DNA from: Streptomyces thermovulgaris
GTDB lineage: Bacteria > Actinomycetota > Actinomycetes > Streptomycetales > Streptomycetaceae
Direction: 5' to 3'
Length of the DNA stretch: 36,887 nt
NCBI RefSeq assembly: GCF_002155915.1
Contig: NZ_MUME01000076.1
Location: 1 to 36,887 of the forward strand
Shown: positions 1-7,207 of the stretch, piece by piece
How positions within the stretch are numbered: position 1 is the stretch's first letter
Layout of the letters: every line of letters begins with the position of its first letter
The notes under the pieces: model-generated
Databases searched by the model: none
Told to the model about the DNA's origin: nothing
What the model saw: only the letters and a program-made list of their open reading frames with translations
Position numbers and translations under genes: made by a program

Positions 1-53
1 GCCGCAGGCCGCGGGGTTCGGCACGCACATCCGCCGCGTCGTCGTCACGCGCC

Positions 54-93
54 GACGCGGCGAGGCCGGCCCTTTTCCCGGCCTCGCCGCGTC
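54..93. terminator. Strong hairpin, probable terminator
   Basis: A perfect 16-bp inverted repeat (54-69 with 78-93) flanks an 8-base loop holding four T. It lies beyond the 3' end of ung and probably also ends a gene off the left edge. No convincing coding end is visible in bases 1-53; the frames there are open only because of GC richness. Confidence 0.7.
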
Positions 94-122
94 TTGCGTC
101 CGCACGCCTTGCGTCCGCACGC
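93..122. repeat. Perfect 15-bp tandem duplication
   Basis: The 15-mer CTTGCGTCCGCACGC occurs twice head to tail directly after the terminator hairpin. It is intergenic (1-229 holds no gene I can support) and looks like a local slippage duplication. Confidence 0.7.
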
Positions 123-229
123 GCCGCACCCCGCTCGACCCGGCCGCGAGGGCACCGCTCACCGGAGCCGGCCCGGCCCGCACGCCCCCCGACGGCGGCC
201 GCCGGCGACCGGCGTGTTCCGCGCCCGTG

Positions 230-913
230 TCACCCCAGGTCCGGGATCCGCCAGTCGATCGGCTCGTGCCCCTGCCGGGCCACCGCCTCGTTGATCTGCG
301 TGAACGGGCGGGAGCCGAAGAACTTCTTCGCCGACAGCGGCGACGGGTGGGCGCCCTTGATCACCGCGTGCCGGGTCTCGTCGATCAGCCGGAGCTTCTT
401 CTGCGCGTAGTTGCCCCACAGGACGAAGACCGCCGGGTCGGGGCGCTCGGCCACCGCGCGGATCACCGCGTCGGTGAACCGCTCCCAGCCCCGTCCCTTG
501 TGCGAGTTGGCCTCGCCGCCGCGGACCGTGAGCACCGCGTTCAGCAGGAGCACGCCCTGCCGGGCCCACGGCATGAGGTAGCCGTTGTCCGGGATCGGCA
601 GGCCCAGGTCCTCGTGCATCTCCTTGTAGATGTTGCGCAGCGACGGCGGGATCCTCACACCGGGACGGACCGAGAAGCACAGCCCATGGCCCTGTCCCTC
701 GCCGTGGTAAGGGTCCTGACCGAGGATCAGGACCTTCACCCGGTCGTACGGCGTGGCCTCCAGCGCGGCGAAGACCTCCTCGCGCGGCGGGTAGACGGGA
801 CCCTTCGCCCGCTCCTCCTCGACGAACTCCATCAGCTCCTTGAAGTAGGGCTGCTGCAGTTCGTCACCCAGAACCCCGCGCCAGGACTCGGGCAGCATGG
901 CGATGTCGGTCAC
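230..913 (-). CDS. ung: Uracil-DNA glycosylase, family 1
   Basis: This 227-residue protein removes uracil from DNA as the first step of base excision repair in the cytoplasm. The family-1 motifs are all present: water-activating loop GQDPYH at residues 65-70 (Asp67 catalytic), the uracil-pocket LLLNAVLTV segment with Asn125, and the Leu-loop HPSPLSA at 189-195 with His189. The length fits the family. I chose the GTG at 913 because a GAGGAC Shine-Dalgarno lies about 7 bases upstream and homologues begin with the TDIAMLPESW segment; the frame stays open to 970. The next gene upstream on the same strand ends at 1005, so ung may be read from its own promoter or by readthrough. Confidence 0.96.
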   Translation of the reverse strand: MTDIAMLPESWRGVLGDELQQPYFKELMEFVEEERAKGPVYPPREEVFAALEATPYDRVKVLILGQDPYHGEGQGHGLCFSVRPGVRIPPSLRNIYKEMHEDLGLPIPDNGYLMPWARQGVLLLNAVLTVRGGEANSHKGRGWERFTDAVIRAVAERPDPAVFVLWGNYAQKKLRLIDETRHAVIKGAHPSPLSAKKFFGSRPFTQINEAVARQGHEPIDWRIPDLG

Positions 914-1004
914 GTCAACGTCCTCACGATGTGCGGTCACTTGCTGGTCCCAGAACCTACAGGCGACCACTGACAGCAGGACCTCGCTCCGGAGGGTTCC
1001 CCGC

Positions 1005-2582
1005 CTACCAGCTGGTCTTGCGGGACAGCTCCCACATCATCATGATCGTCGAGGGGTCGAGGGCCCGCTCGCCGCCCGAGATGTCGACGTGGGCGGCCAC
1101 GTACTGCTTGCCCTGGAGCAGCGGCAGCAGCCGTGCGTGCTCCACCATGATCTGCTGCGCTTCCTTGAACTGCTTGACCACGTTCGCGCGGTTGCTCTCG
1201 CGGCGGGACTCGGGCAGCAGCACCTTGGTGATCTCCGGCGCCTCGTAAGGCGTGCCGAGCGCGTTCTCCTCGCCCACGAAGGGGGCGATGAAGTTGTCGG
1301 CGTCGGGGAAGTCCGGGAACCAGCCACGCCCGAACACCGGGTACTCGCCCTTCTGGTAGCCGGTGACATACGTCTTCCACGGCCGGCTCTTCAGAGTGAC
1401 CGTGAACAGGCCCGAGGCCTCGAGCTGCCGCTCGAGCTCCTTGAACACCTTGGCGGTCTCCGAGCCGTAGCGGTCGGTGGTGTACCAGAGGGTGAGCGGG
1501 ACCTTCTCGGTGATGCCCGCGTCGGTGAGGATCCTGCGTGCCTTGGCGACGCTGGGGTCGCCGAAGGTGTCGAAGAAGCCCGTCGTGTGCCCGGTGAGGC
1601 CCTTGGGGACCATGGAGTACAGCGGGTCGACGGTGTCCTTGTAGACCTTGTGCGCGATGGCCGCGCGGTCGACGATCTGGGCCACGGCCTTGCGCACGGC
1701 CGGCTTGGCGGCCCACGGGTCCTTGGGGTTGAACACCAGATAGCTGATGTCGGTGCCGGAGCCCTCGACGAGCTGGAGGTCCTTGTAGTCCTTGCGCTGC
1801 AGGGAAATGATGTCGTCGGCCGCCAGACCGCGGTAGGTGACGTCGATCTGCCGGTCCCGCAGCGCCTTGACCATGGTGGCGGAGTCCTGGAAGTAGCGGA
1901 TGGTCACCGCGTCGTTCTTCCGCTTGGCGAACCCCTTGTAGCGGTCGTTCTTGACCAGCTCCGCCCTCTTGCCCTCCTCGTAGGACTGCAGGACGTACGG
2001 CCCGGACCCGACGACCTTGTTGTCCTTGCGCAGGGAGTCGGCCGGGTAGTCGGTCGGGTCCACTATGGACATGGCCGGGGTGGCGAGCACGAACGGGAAG
2101 GTGGCGTCGGGCTTGTTCAGCTCGAAGACGACCTCCCGCTCACTGACGGCCCGCACCTGGTCCAGGCTGCCGAGCAGACCGGCCGGGCCGCTGGGCGCGT
2201 CGATGTTCCTGATGCGGTCGATGGAGTGCTTGACGGCGCGCGCGTCCAGCGGGTCGCCGTCGGAGAACTTCACCCCCGAGCGCAGCGTGCAGCGGTAGAC
2301 GCGGTGCTCGGCGTCGGTGAACTTGCAGCTCTCCGCGGCGTCGGGCTGAGGAGTCGTCGCGCCGTTCGGGTAGGCCAGCAGCGTCTGGAAGATGTTGCGG
2401 TACAACTCCCAGGAACCGTCCCAGGAGGCGGCAGGATCCAGGGTGCTGGGGGCACTGGTGGTCCCCACGACGATCGGTCCCTCGTCGGCGGGGTCGTCGG
2501 GGGACAGGACGCTGCATCCAGCCACCAGGGACAGGGTCGCCGTCGCCACTGCTGTCCGCAGGCATCTGTTGCGGTTGAACAC
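1005..2582 (-). CDS. ABC transporter substrate-binding lipoprotein (SBP_bac_5, peptide/oligopeptide type)
   Basis: This is an extracytoplasmic solute-binding protein of the OppA/DppA class, about 525 residues, the usual length. A short basic N-terminus and hydrophobic stretch end in the lipobox LVAGC, so it should be a membrane-anchored lipoprotein. The mature part has the family signature region near SGPYVLQSYEEGK and a C-terminal domain rich in Trp/Tyr. Two in-frame GTG codons lie close together (2588 and 2582); GAGGAG is one base from the first and 7 bases from the second, which favours 2582. No permease or ATPase gene is adjacent, so it is an orphan binding protein that must work with a transporter elsewhere or act as a sensor. 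A LacI-like dyad lies about 100 bp upstream (2683-2698). Confidence 0.9.
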   Translation of the reverse strand: MFNRNRCLRTAVATATLSLVAGCSVLSPDDPADEGPIVVGTTSAPSTLDPAASWDGSWELYRNIFQTLLAYPNGATTPQPDAAESCKFTDAEHRVYRCTLRSGVKFSDGDPLDARAVKHSIDRIRNIDAPSGPAGLLGSLDQVRAVSEREVVFELNKPDATFPFVLATPAMSIVDPTDYPADSLRKDNKVVGSGPYVLQSYEEGKRAELVKNDRYKGFAKRKNDAVTIRYFQDSATMVKALRDRQIDVTYRGLAADDIISLQRKDYKDLQLVEGSGTDISYLVFNPKDPWAAKPAVRKAVAQIVDRAAIAHKVYKDTVDPLYSMVPKGLTGHTTGFFDTFGDPSVAKARRILTDAGITEKVPLTLWYTTDRYGSETAKVFKELERQLEASGLFTVTLKSRPWKTYVTGYQKGEYPVFGRGWFPDFPDADNFIAPFVGEENALGTPYEAPEITKVLLPESRRESNRANVVKQFKEAQQIMVEHARLLPLLQGKQYVAAHVDISGGERALDPSTIMMMWELSRKTSW

Positions 2583-2682
2583 GCGCACGCTCCTCGATCT
2601 GCCGTACCAAGGGTCGGCAGACGATACCGCAGCATTCCGGCCCTTGGACCCGGTCCGTGACGCGGTTTGATCAACATGGAAT

Positions 2683-2698
2683 ATGACGACGTTGTCAT
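2683..2698. promoter_or_regulatory. 16-bp dyad resembling a LacI-family operator
   Basis: ATGACGACGTTGTCAT is an inverted repeat with 14 of 16 symmetric positions and a central CG, close to the LacI-family pattern TGNNANCGNTNNCA. It sits about 100 bp upstream of the orphan binding protein. A related, perfect dyad occurs at 18363-18376. No LacI-type gene is in the window. Confidence 0.4.
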
Positions 2699-2836
2699 TT
2701 GGTCATGCGCATGTTCTCAGCCGTCAAGAGCGCCGATTTCGCCGGCCGTGCAGCCCCATGAGGTACGGCAGAACGCGCACAAGAAGCGCGACGAAGGAGG
2801 TACATCGGCAAACCGGCGAAACCGGCGCCCGCGGCG

Positions 2837-2880
2837 GTCAGCCCGCTCCGGCGTCGAGGTCAGCCCACTCCGGCGTTGAG
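2837..2880. repeat. 22-bp imperfect tandem repeat across the SDR stop codon
   Basis: Copies at 2837-2858 and 2859-2880 match at 20 of 22 positions. The second copy encodes the last residues and stop of the SDR gene, so the first looks like a duplication of the gene's 3' end into the intergenic space. A 9-bp tandem aaaccggcg repeat lies just to the left. Confidence 0.6.
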
Positions 2881-3612
2881 GAAGATGCCGCCGTCGACGA
2901 CGAGGGTCTGCCCCGTGATCCAGTCGGACTGCGCGGAGGTGAGGAACGCGGCCGCGCCGCCGATGTCGGAGGGCACACCGAGCCGGCCGAGCGGATAGGA
3001 GGCGGCCGCCTCCGCCTCCCGGCCCTCGTACAGCGCCCGGGCGAACCGGGTCTTCACCACGGCCGGAGCGATCGCGTTGACCCGCACCTTCGGCGCGAAC
3101 TCGTGCGCCAGCTGCTGGGTCAGGTTGATCATCGCGGCCTTGCTGACGCCGTAGGCCCCGACGAACGGTGAGGCCGCCAGGCCCGCGATCGAGGCGATGT
3201 TGACGATCGCGCCGCCGTTGTCCTTCTGCCAGGCGTGCCAGGTGCGCTGGGCGAAGCCGAGCGCGGAGATCACATTGGTCTCGAAGACCTTGCGCGCCAC
3301 GTTCAGGTCGAGGTCGGCCATCGGCCCGAACACCGGATTGGTGCCGGCGTTGTTGACCAGATAGTCCACGCGGCCGAACGCCTCCATGACGCGTTCGACG
3401 GCCTCGGCCTGGTGGGCCTCGTCGTGGGCCTTGCCCGCGACGCCGATCACCCGGTCGGAGCCGAGGTTGGCGACGGCCTCCTTCAGGGCGTCCTCGTTGC
3501 GGCCGGTGATGCACACCCGGTCGCCACGGGCCACCAGGGCCTCGGCGACGGCGTAGCCGATGCCGCGGCTGGCGCCGGTGACGAGGGCGACCTTGCCGGA
3601 AAGTTCAGTCAT
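2860..3612 (-). CDS. Short-chain dehydrogenase/reductase (3-oxoacyl-ACP reductase-like)
   Basis: This is a 250-residue NAD(P)-dependent classical SDR. The cofactor motif TGASRGIG is at residues 12-19, NNAG at 87-90, catalytic Ser141, and YGVSK with Tyr154 and Lys158. The C-terminal VVDGGIF segment is the usual SDR end. An AGGAAG site precedes the ATG. It lies 59 bases downstream of the fabG-like gene on the same strand, so the two are probably one operon. The substrate cannot be told from sequence; pairing with a FabG-like enzyme suggests acyl-CoA or acyl-ACP beta-oxo/hydroxy chemistry, which is inference. Confidence 0.9.
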   Translation of the reverse strand: MTELSGKVALVTGASRGIGYAVAEALVARGDRVCITGRNEDALKEAVANLGSDRVIGVAGKAHDEAHQAEAVERVMEAFGRVDYLVNNAGTNPVFGPMADLDLNVARKVFETNVISALGFAQRTWHAWQKDNGGAIVNIASIAGLAASPFVGAYGVSKAAMINLTQQLAHEFAPKVRVNAIAPAVVKTRFARALYEGREAEAAASYPLGRLGVPSDIGGAAAFLTSAQSDWITGQTLVVDGGIFLNAGVG

Positions 3613-3671
3613 GTCCGCGCTTCCTGTTGTTCCCTGTCGGTCCCCGTCGGTCCCTGCCTTTCCGCCCTCCC

Positions 3672-4433
3672 CTAGTCGAGCGGTCCGCCGGCGACGTAGA
3701 GCACCTGGCCGGAGACGAAGCCGGCCGCGTCGCCGGTGAAGAAGGCGATGGCGTTGGCGACGTCCTCCGGCTCACCGACGCGCTGCACCGGGATCTGGCC
3801 GGCGGCGGCGGCCTTGAAGTCCTCGAAGTTCATGCCGACGCGTTCGGCGGTGGCCTTGGTCATCTCGGTGGCGATGAAACCGGGGGCGACGGCGTTGGCG
3901 GTGATGCCGAACTTGCCGAGCTCCTTGGCGAGGGTCTTGGTGAAGCCCTGCAGACCGGCCTTGGCGGCCGAGTAGTTCACCTGGCCGCGGTTGCCGAGCG
4001 CGGAGGACGAGGAGAGGTTGACGATCCGGCCGAAGCCCGCGTCCACCATGTACTTCTGGCAGGCGCGGGTCATCAGGAAGGAGCCGCGCAGATGGACGTT
4101 CATGACGGTGTCCCAGTCCGAGACGCTCATCTTGAACAGCAGGTTGTCGCGGATCACTCCCGCGTTGTTGACCAGGATGGTGGGCGCGCCGAGCTCGTCG
4201 GCGACGCGTGCGACGGCCGCCTCGACCTGCGCCTCGTCGGAGACGTCGGCCCCGACCGCGAGGGCCCTGCCGCCGGCCGAGGCGATCTTCTCCACGGTGT
4301 CCTTGCAGGCGGCCTCGTCGAGGTCGACGACGGCGACCGCGCGGCCCTCAGCGGCCAGGCGTACGGCGGTGGCGGCGCCGATGCCGCGTGCGGCTCCGGT
4401 GACGACTGCGACCCGCTGCTCAGTGGTGGACAT
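3672..4433 (-). CDS. fabG: 3-oxoacyl-ACP reductase FabG-like SDR
   Basis: This 253-residue protein is a close FabG type: TGAARGIG at 12-19, NNAG at 89-92, catalytic Ser142/143, Tyr154 and Lys158, the FabG-typical DNLLFKMSVSDWD stretch at about 96-108 and a C-terminal YVAGGPLD. It should reduce 3-oxoacyl thioesters with NADPH. A good AGGAG site lies upstream of the ATG at 4433; the frame is open much further upstream but that extension is low-complexity Arg/Gly. It is the first gene of a two-gene SDR operon. A TetR-like dyad (4470-4483) lies about 40 bp upstream, as often seen before fatty-acid genes. It need not be the housekeeping fabG, because no fabD/fabH/acpP neighbours are here. Confidence 0.9.
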   Translation of the reverse strand: MSTTEQRVAVVTGAARGIGAATAVRLAAEGRAVAVVDLDEAACKDTVEKIASAGGRALAVGADVSDEAQVEAAVARVADELGAPTILVNNAGVIRDNLLFKMSVSDWDTVMNVHLRGSFLMTRACQKYMVDAGFGRIVNLSSSSALGNRGQVNYSAAKAGLQGFTKTLAKELGKFGITANAVAPGFIATEMTKATAERVGMNFEDFKAAAAGQIPVQRVGEPEDVANAIAFFTGDAAGFVSGQVLYVAGGPLD

Positions 4434-4469
4434 TGCTTCTCCTCGCCCTTGAGAGAATCCGGTCTGCGG

Positions 4470-4483
4470 TGAGCGACCGCTTA
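4470..4483. promoter_or_regulatory. TetR-like dyad upstream of fabG-like gene
   Basis: On the minus strand the site reads TAAGCGGTCGCTCA, an inverted repeat TNAGCG-NN-CGCTNA, next to a possible -10 (TACTAA). AGCG/CGCT arms are common in operators of TetR-type regulators of acyl metabolism. No such regulator is encoded nearby. Confidence 0.35.
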
Positions 4484-4555
4484 GTACCTTGGTGGGTGTG
4501 ACGCTAGGAGTCCTGGCACGCGGTGTCAACGGCACACCGCGTGCACGTGGGTCCA

Positions 4556-5005
4556 TTACCTCACCAGCAGGTCCAGCAACCGCTGTGTCTCCGCGGCCGC
4601 GTCGGCGGTCAGTCCGGTGTGCACCGGGCCGGGCTGGACGACGGTGGAGCGGGGCGCGACCAGCCAGCGGAAACGCCGTCCGATGTCGTCGCCGGCGGCC
4701 TGTCCCGCGGCCGCTCCCCCGGCGCACACGTCCTCGATCGCGCCGAGGGCGGCCCGGACGCCCTCGACGTCCGCGTGCGGGTCCAGGGCCAGCAGCCGGG
4801 CCTCGTCGAGGTGGGTGCGGGCGCCGAGGTAGTCCTGGGCGCGGCAGTAGACGAGCACGCCCGCGTTGATGCACTCGCCGCGCTCCACCCGCGGGACGAC
4901 GCGCAGCAGGGCGTACTCGTAGACGTCGCGGTCGCCGGGCCGGCCGGCCCGGACGATGTGGCGCCGGCCCGACCGGCCTCCGCCGGCGAGGTGACGCTCG
5001 TTCAT
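4556..5005 (-). CDS. DUF3037 family protein
   Basis: This is a 149-residue soluble protein that I recognise as the DUF3037 type, by the YEYALLRVVPRVERGECINAG segment (about residues 29-49) followed by a Leu/Ala-rich helical half. It has no signal peptide or membrane segment and its biochemical function is not known. Its ATG overlaps the TGA of the upstream HipA-like kinase gene (ATGA at 5002-5005), so translation is coupled and the two products are likely made in fixed ratio. It may be a partner, substrate or modulator of the kinase; that is inference from coupling only. Confidence 0.8.
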   Translation of the reverse strand: MNERHLAGGGRSGRRHIVRAGRPGDRDVYEYALLRVVPRVERGECINAGVLVYCRAQDYLGARTHLDEARLLALDPHADVEGVRAALGAIEDVCAGGAAAGQAAGDDIGRRFRWLVAPRSTVVQPGPVHTGLTADAAAETQRLLDLLVR

Positions 5006-5766
5006 GCGGCCCCCTCGATGCCCTGGATGCGCTCGTGGACGACGGCGGCCCGTGCGAGCAGCGGCCATGCGTAGGCCCGCCGCAGGTCGTCGGGGGTGTC
5101 GAAGCCGGGCTCGCCGGCCAGCCAGACGTCCGGGATCTCGGCGGTCACCTCGGCGAGCAGGTCCTCGGTGACCAGGGGGGCGAGCTGCTCGGCGGCGGCG
5201 GCGACATCGGGGCCGAAGGACGCCAGGGCGTGGTCGGAGGCGTCGTAGGGACGCCGGGCGAGGGCCTCGGCGCCGGGCCAGTTGTGGTGCCAGACCAGGG
5301 TGGCGCCGTGGTCGACGAGCCACAGCTCCCCGCGCCAGCGCAGCAGATTGGGGTTGCGCCAGGAGCGGTCGACATTGTTCACCAGCGCGTCGAACCAGAC
5401 GATCCGCCCGGCCTCCTCCGCGTCCACCGGGAAGGCGAGCGGGTCGAAGCCGAGGGCGCCGGAGAGGAAGTCCATGCCGAGGTTGGTGCCGCCGCTGGCC
5501 CTCAGCAGTTCCTGCACCTGTTCGTCGGGTTCGCCGAGGCCCAGCACCTCGTCGAGGGCGACGGTCACCAGCCGGGGCACCCGCAGCCCCAGCCGCCGGG
5601 CGAGCTCCCCGCAGACCACCTCGGCGACGAGCGTCTTGCGGCCCTGTCCGGCACCGGTGAACTTCAGCACGTACATCCCGAGGTCGTCGGCCTCGATCAG
5701 CCCCGGCAGCGAACCGCCCTCACGCAGAGGGGTGATGTAGCGGGTCGCGATGACTTCCTTGAGCAT
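5002..5766 (-). CDS. HipA-like kinase-fold protein
   Basis: This 254-residue protein matches the short HipA-like group (HipA_2 type), not the full-length HipA toxin of about 440 residues. Kinase-like features are visible: Lys35 in YVLKF as the putative ATP lysine; the FDALVNNVDRSWRNPN stretch (125-140) with Asp133 and Asn138/140 in the positions of the catalytic loop; and LVDHG with Asp152 as the metal-binding Asp. So it is probably an active or ATP-binding kinase fold. It lacks the HipA N-terminal subdomain, and there is no HipB-type Xre gene beside it. It is transcribed divergently from the Rieske gene and is coupled to DUF3037 by a 4-base overlap. Confidence 0.82.
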   Translation of the reverse strand: MLKEVIATRYITPLREGGSLPGLIEADDLGMYVLKFTGAGQGRKTLVAEVVCGELARRLGLRVPRLVTVALDEVLGLGEPDEQVQELLRASGGTNLGMDFLSGALGFDPLAFPVDAEEAGRIVWFDALVNNVDRSWRNPNLLRWRGELWLVDHGATLVWHHNWPGAEALARRPYDASDHALASFGPDVAAAAEQLAPLVTEDLLAEVTAEIPDVWLAGEPGFDTPDDLRRAYAWPLLARAAVVHERIQGIEGAA

Positions 5767-5921
5767 CGCTCCAGGCTACTGGGGTCGTGAGAGAGCCCAT
5801 CGGGTGTCTTGCACCCGCTTGTTCCCCCATGAGGTCGAGATCTGGACATAGTCTGAACACCGAGTGCCCGGCGGCCGTACCCCTGGGCGGATCAGGAAGC
5901 CTGTGCGGAAGGGAAGTCAGC

Positions 5922-6392
5922 ATGGCCAGCGAATCGCTTCAGTCCCAGGGAGCCCCCGCCCGCCGTACGGTCGTGGCGGCTGCGGGCGCGGCGGGACTCG
6001 CCGTCGCGCTGACCGCGTGCGGCTCCGGGGAGTCGTCCTCGTCCGGCTCGTCCACCTCGCAGAACGGCGGTTCGGGCGGCGGCTCGGGCGATGACGGCGC
6101 CGGCGGCACGGTGCTGGCGAAGGCCTCCGACATCCCCGAGGGGGGCGGCAAGGTCTTCGGCGATCAGGGCGTGGTGGTCACCCAGCCCACGAAGGGCGAG
6201 TTCAAGGCCTTCTCGTCCCAGTGCACCCACCAGGGGTGCGCGGTGAGCCGGATCGCCGACGGAGTGATCGTCTGCCCCTGTCACAACAGCGAGTTCTCCG
6301 CCGCCGACGGCAGCGTCAGGAAGGGACCGGCGGCCCAGCCGCTGCCCGCGAAGAACATCTCGGTCACGAACGGCGAGATCAGGCTGGTCTGA
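5922..6392 (+). CDS. Rieske [2Fe-2S] lipoprotein, Tat-type signal
   Basis: This 156-residue exported iron-sulfur protein has a signal peptide with a twin-arginine pair (Arg14-Arg15), a hydrophobic core, and a lipobox LTAC with Cys33. A Ser/Gly-rich linker (35-62) follows. The Rieske domain carries CTHQGC (101-106) and CPCHNSEF (118-125); Cys101, His103, Cys118 and His121 should bind the cluster, and Cys106/Cys120 should form the disulfide. It is folded before export and anchored on the outer face of the membrane. Unlike the respiratory QcrA it is short and has no cytochrome neighbours, so the electron partner is unknown. A GGAAGGGAAG site precedes the ATG. Confidence 0.92.
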   Translation: MASESLQSQGAPARRTVVAAAGAAGLAVALTACGSGESSSSGSSTSQNGGSGGGSGDDGAGGTVLAKASDIPEGGGKVFGDQGVVVTQPTKGEFKAFSSQCTHQGCAVSRIADGVIVCPCHNSEFSAADGSVRKGPAAQPLPAKNISVTNGEIRLV

Positions 6393-6419
6393 CAGTCCGG
6401 CAGCGGCGGGAAGGAGCTT

Positions 6420-6449
6420 CGCGGGGATGCGGTCGCAGACACCCCCGCG
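6420..6449 (+). terminator. Hairpin after the Rieske gene
   Basis: A 7-bp GC stem (CGCGGGG/CCCCGCG) closes a 16-base loop with a small inner TGCG/CGCA stem, 28 bases after the stop. No T run follows, as is common in Streptomyces. Confidence 0.4.
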
Positions 6450-6555
6450 GCCGCACCCGGGATCACCCGGTTTCAGGATCATCCGGCCGCCGGCCGCGGT
6501 CCGTGCCGCCGCGCAGTGCGGGGCGGGGGGTGAGGACGCACCTCGCCTTTTTCTG

Positions 6556-6590
6556 ACGTGGTGCCGGAAACCTGACGTCTGGCACCACGT
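6556..6590 (+). promoter_or_regulatory. 10-bp inverted repeat in the leader of the PPOX gene
   Basis: ACGTGGTGCC (6556-6565) and GGCACCACGT (6581-6590) are perfect arms separated by 15 bases, immediately before the ribosome site of the next gene. CTGACGT is also repeated at 6553 and 6572. The element has no T run on either side, so it looks like an operator or a leader hairpin and not a terminator. Confidence 0.4.
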
Positions 6591-6613
6591 GGGAGAAAGG
6601 AGAGAGGGGCCGT

Positions 6614-7081
6614 ATGACCGCCACTCAGCGCCGGAACCGGAAGATCATGATGACACCGGGTGAGCTGGACGACTTCCTGACCACCCAGCGCACCTGCCGG
6701 GTCGCCACGATAACCACCGGCGGCGCTCCGCATGTGAGCGCCCTGTGGTACGTCTGGGACGGCGTCTCGCTGTGGCTGTACTCCGTGGTGCGCAGCAAGC
6801 GCTGGGCCGACCTGCGGCGCGATCCGAGGGTGGCCGTCGTCGTCGACACCGGCGAGCAGTACGAGGAGCTGCGCGGCGCGGAGCTGTCCGGCAGGGCGGA
6901 GTTCGTCGGCGAGGTGCCCCGCATCGGGGAGCTCTGCGCCGAGCTCGACATTCCGGAGACCCTGTTCGCCCGCAAGTACTTCGGTCTGGAGGAGATGACG
7001 CACGACGGCCGTCATGCCTGGATCCGGCTGACTCCGGAGAAGGTCGTCTCCTGGGACTTCCGCAAACTGGGTTCCGCATAG
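6614..7081 (+). CDS. Pyridoxamine 5'-phosphate oxidase-family split-barrel protein
   Basis: This 155-residue protein has the flavin/F420-binding split beta-barrel fold. The typical start is seen as CRVATITTGGAPHVSALWYV (about 28-47), then LWLYSV and the SKRWADLRRDPRVAVVVD segment (about 61-78) that lines the cofactor pocket. Proteins of this size in Streptomyces are often F420-dependent reductases (FDOR), but FMN use cannot be excluded from sequence. AGGAGAGAGG precedes the ATG. It is a single gene, convergent with the LysR gene, with an inverted repeat in its leader. Confidence 0.85.
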   Translation: MTATQRRNRKIMMTPGELDDFLTTQRTCRVATITTGGAPHVSALWYVWDGVSLWLYSVVRSKRWADLRRDPRVAVVVDTGEQYEELRGAELSGRAEFVGEVPRIGELCAELDIPETLFARKYFGLEEMTHDGRHAWIRLTPEKVVSWDFRKLGSA

Positions 7082-7164
7082 CCGCGGCGCCCCGCGCGCC
7101 TTCCGGGCCCGCCCCGCACGCCTTCGGGCCCCCGAGCGGCCCGTGGCGGGCGTGGCGGGAGGCG

Positions 7165-7197
7165 CCGGGGCCGGGCGGGTCCGGCAGGCGGCCCCGG
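7165..7197. terminator. Bidirectional hairpin between convergent PPOX and LysR genes
   Basis: An 8-bp perfect GC stem (CCGGGGCC/GGCCCCGG) encloses a 17-base GC-rich loop, ten bases beyond the LysR stop on its downstream side. It can serve both convergent genes. Confidence 0.45.
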
Positions 7198-7207
7198 ACG
7201 GGGGCGC

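Noticed and set aside
897..2660. Plus-strand frame of 587 codons
   Set aside because: Antisense to the binding lipoprotein gene, no recognisable domain and no ribosome site.
2667..2879. Short plus-strand frame with SD-like AAGGAGG
   Set aside because: No start codon follows the ribosome-like site at proper distance and the product has no features.
4556..5766. Classical HipBA toxin-antitoxin
   Set aside because: No HipB-type DNA-binding gene is adjacent and the kinase is only 254 residues; I keep it as a HipA-like pair.
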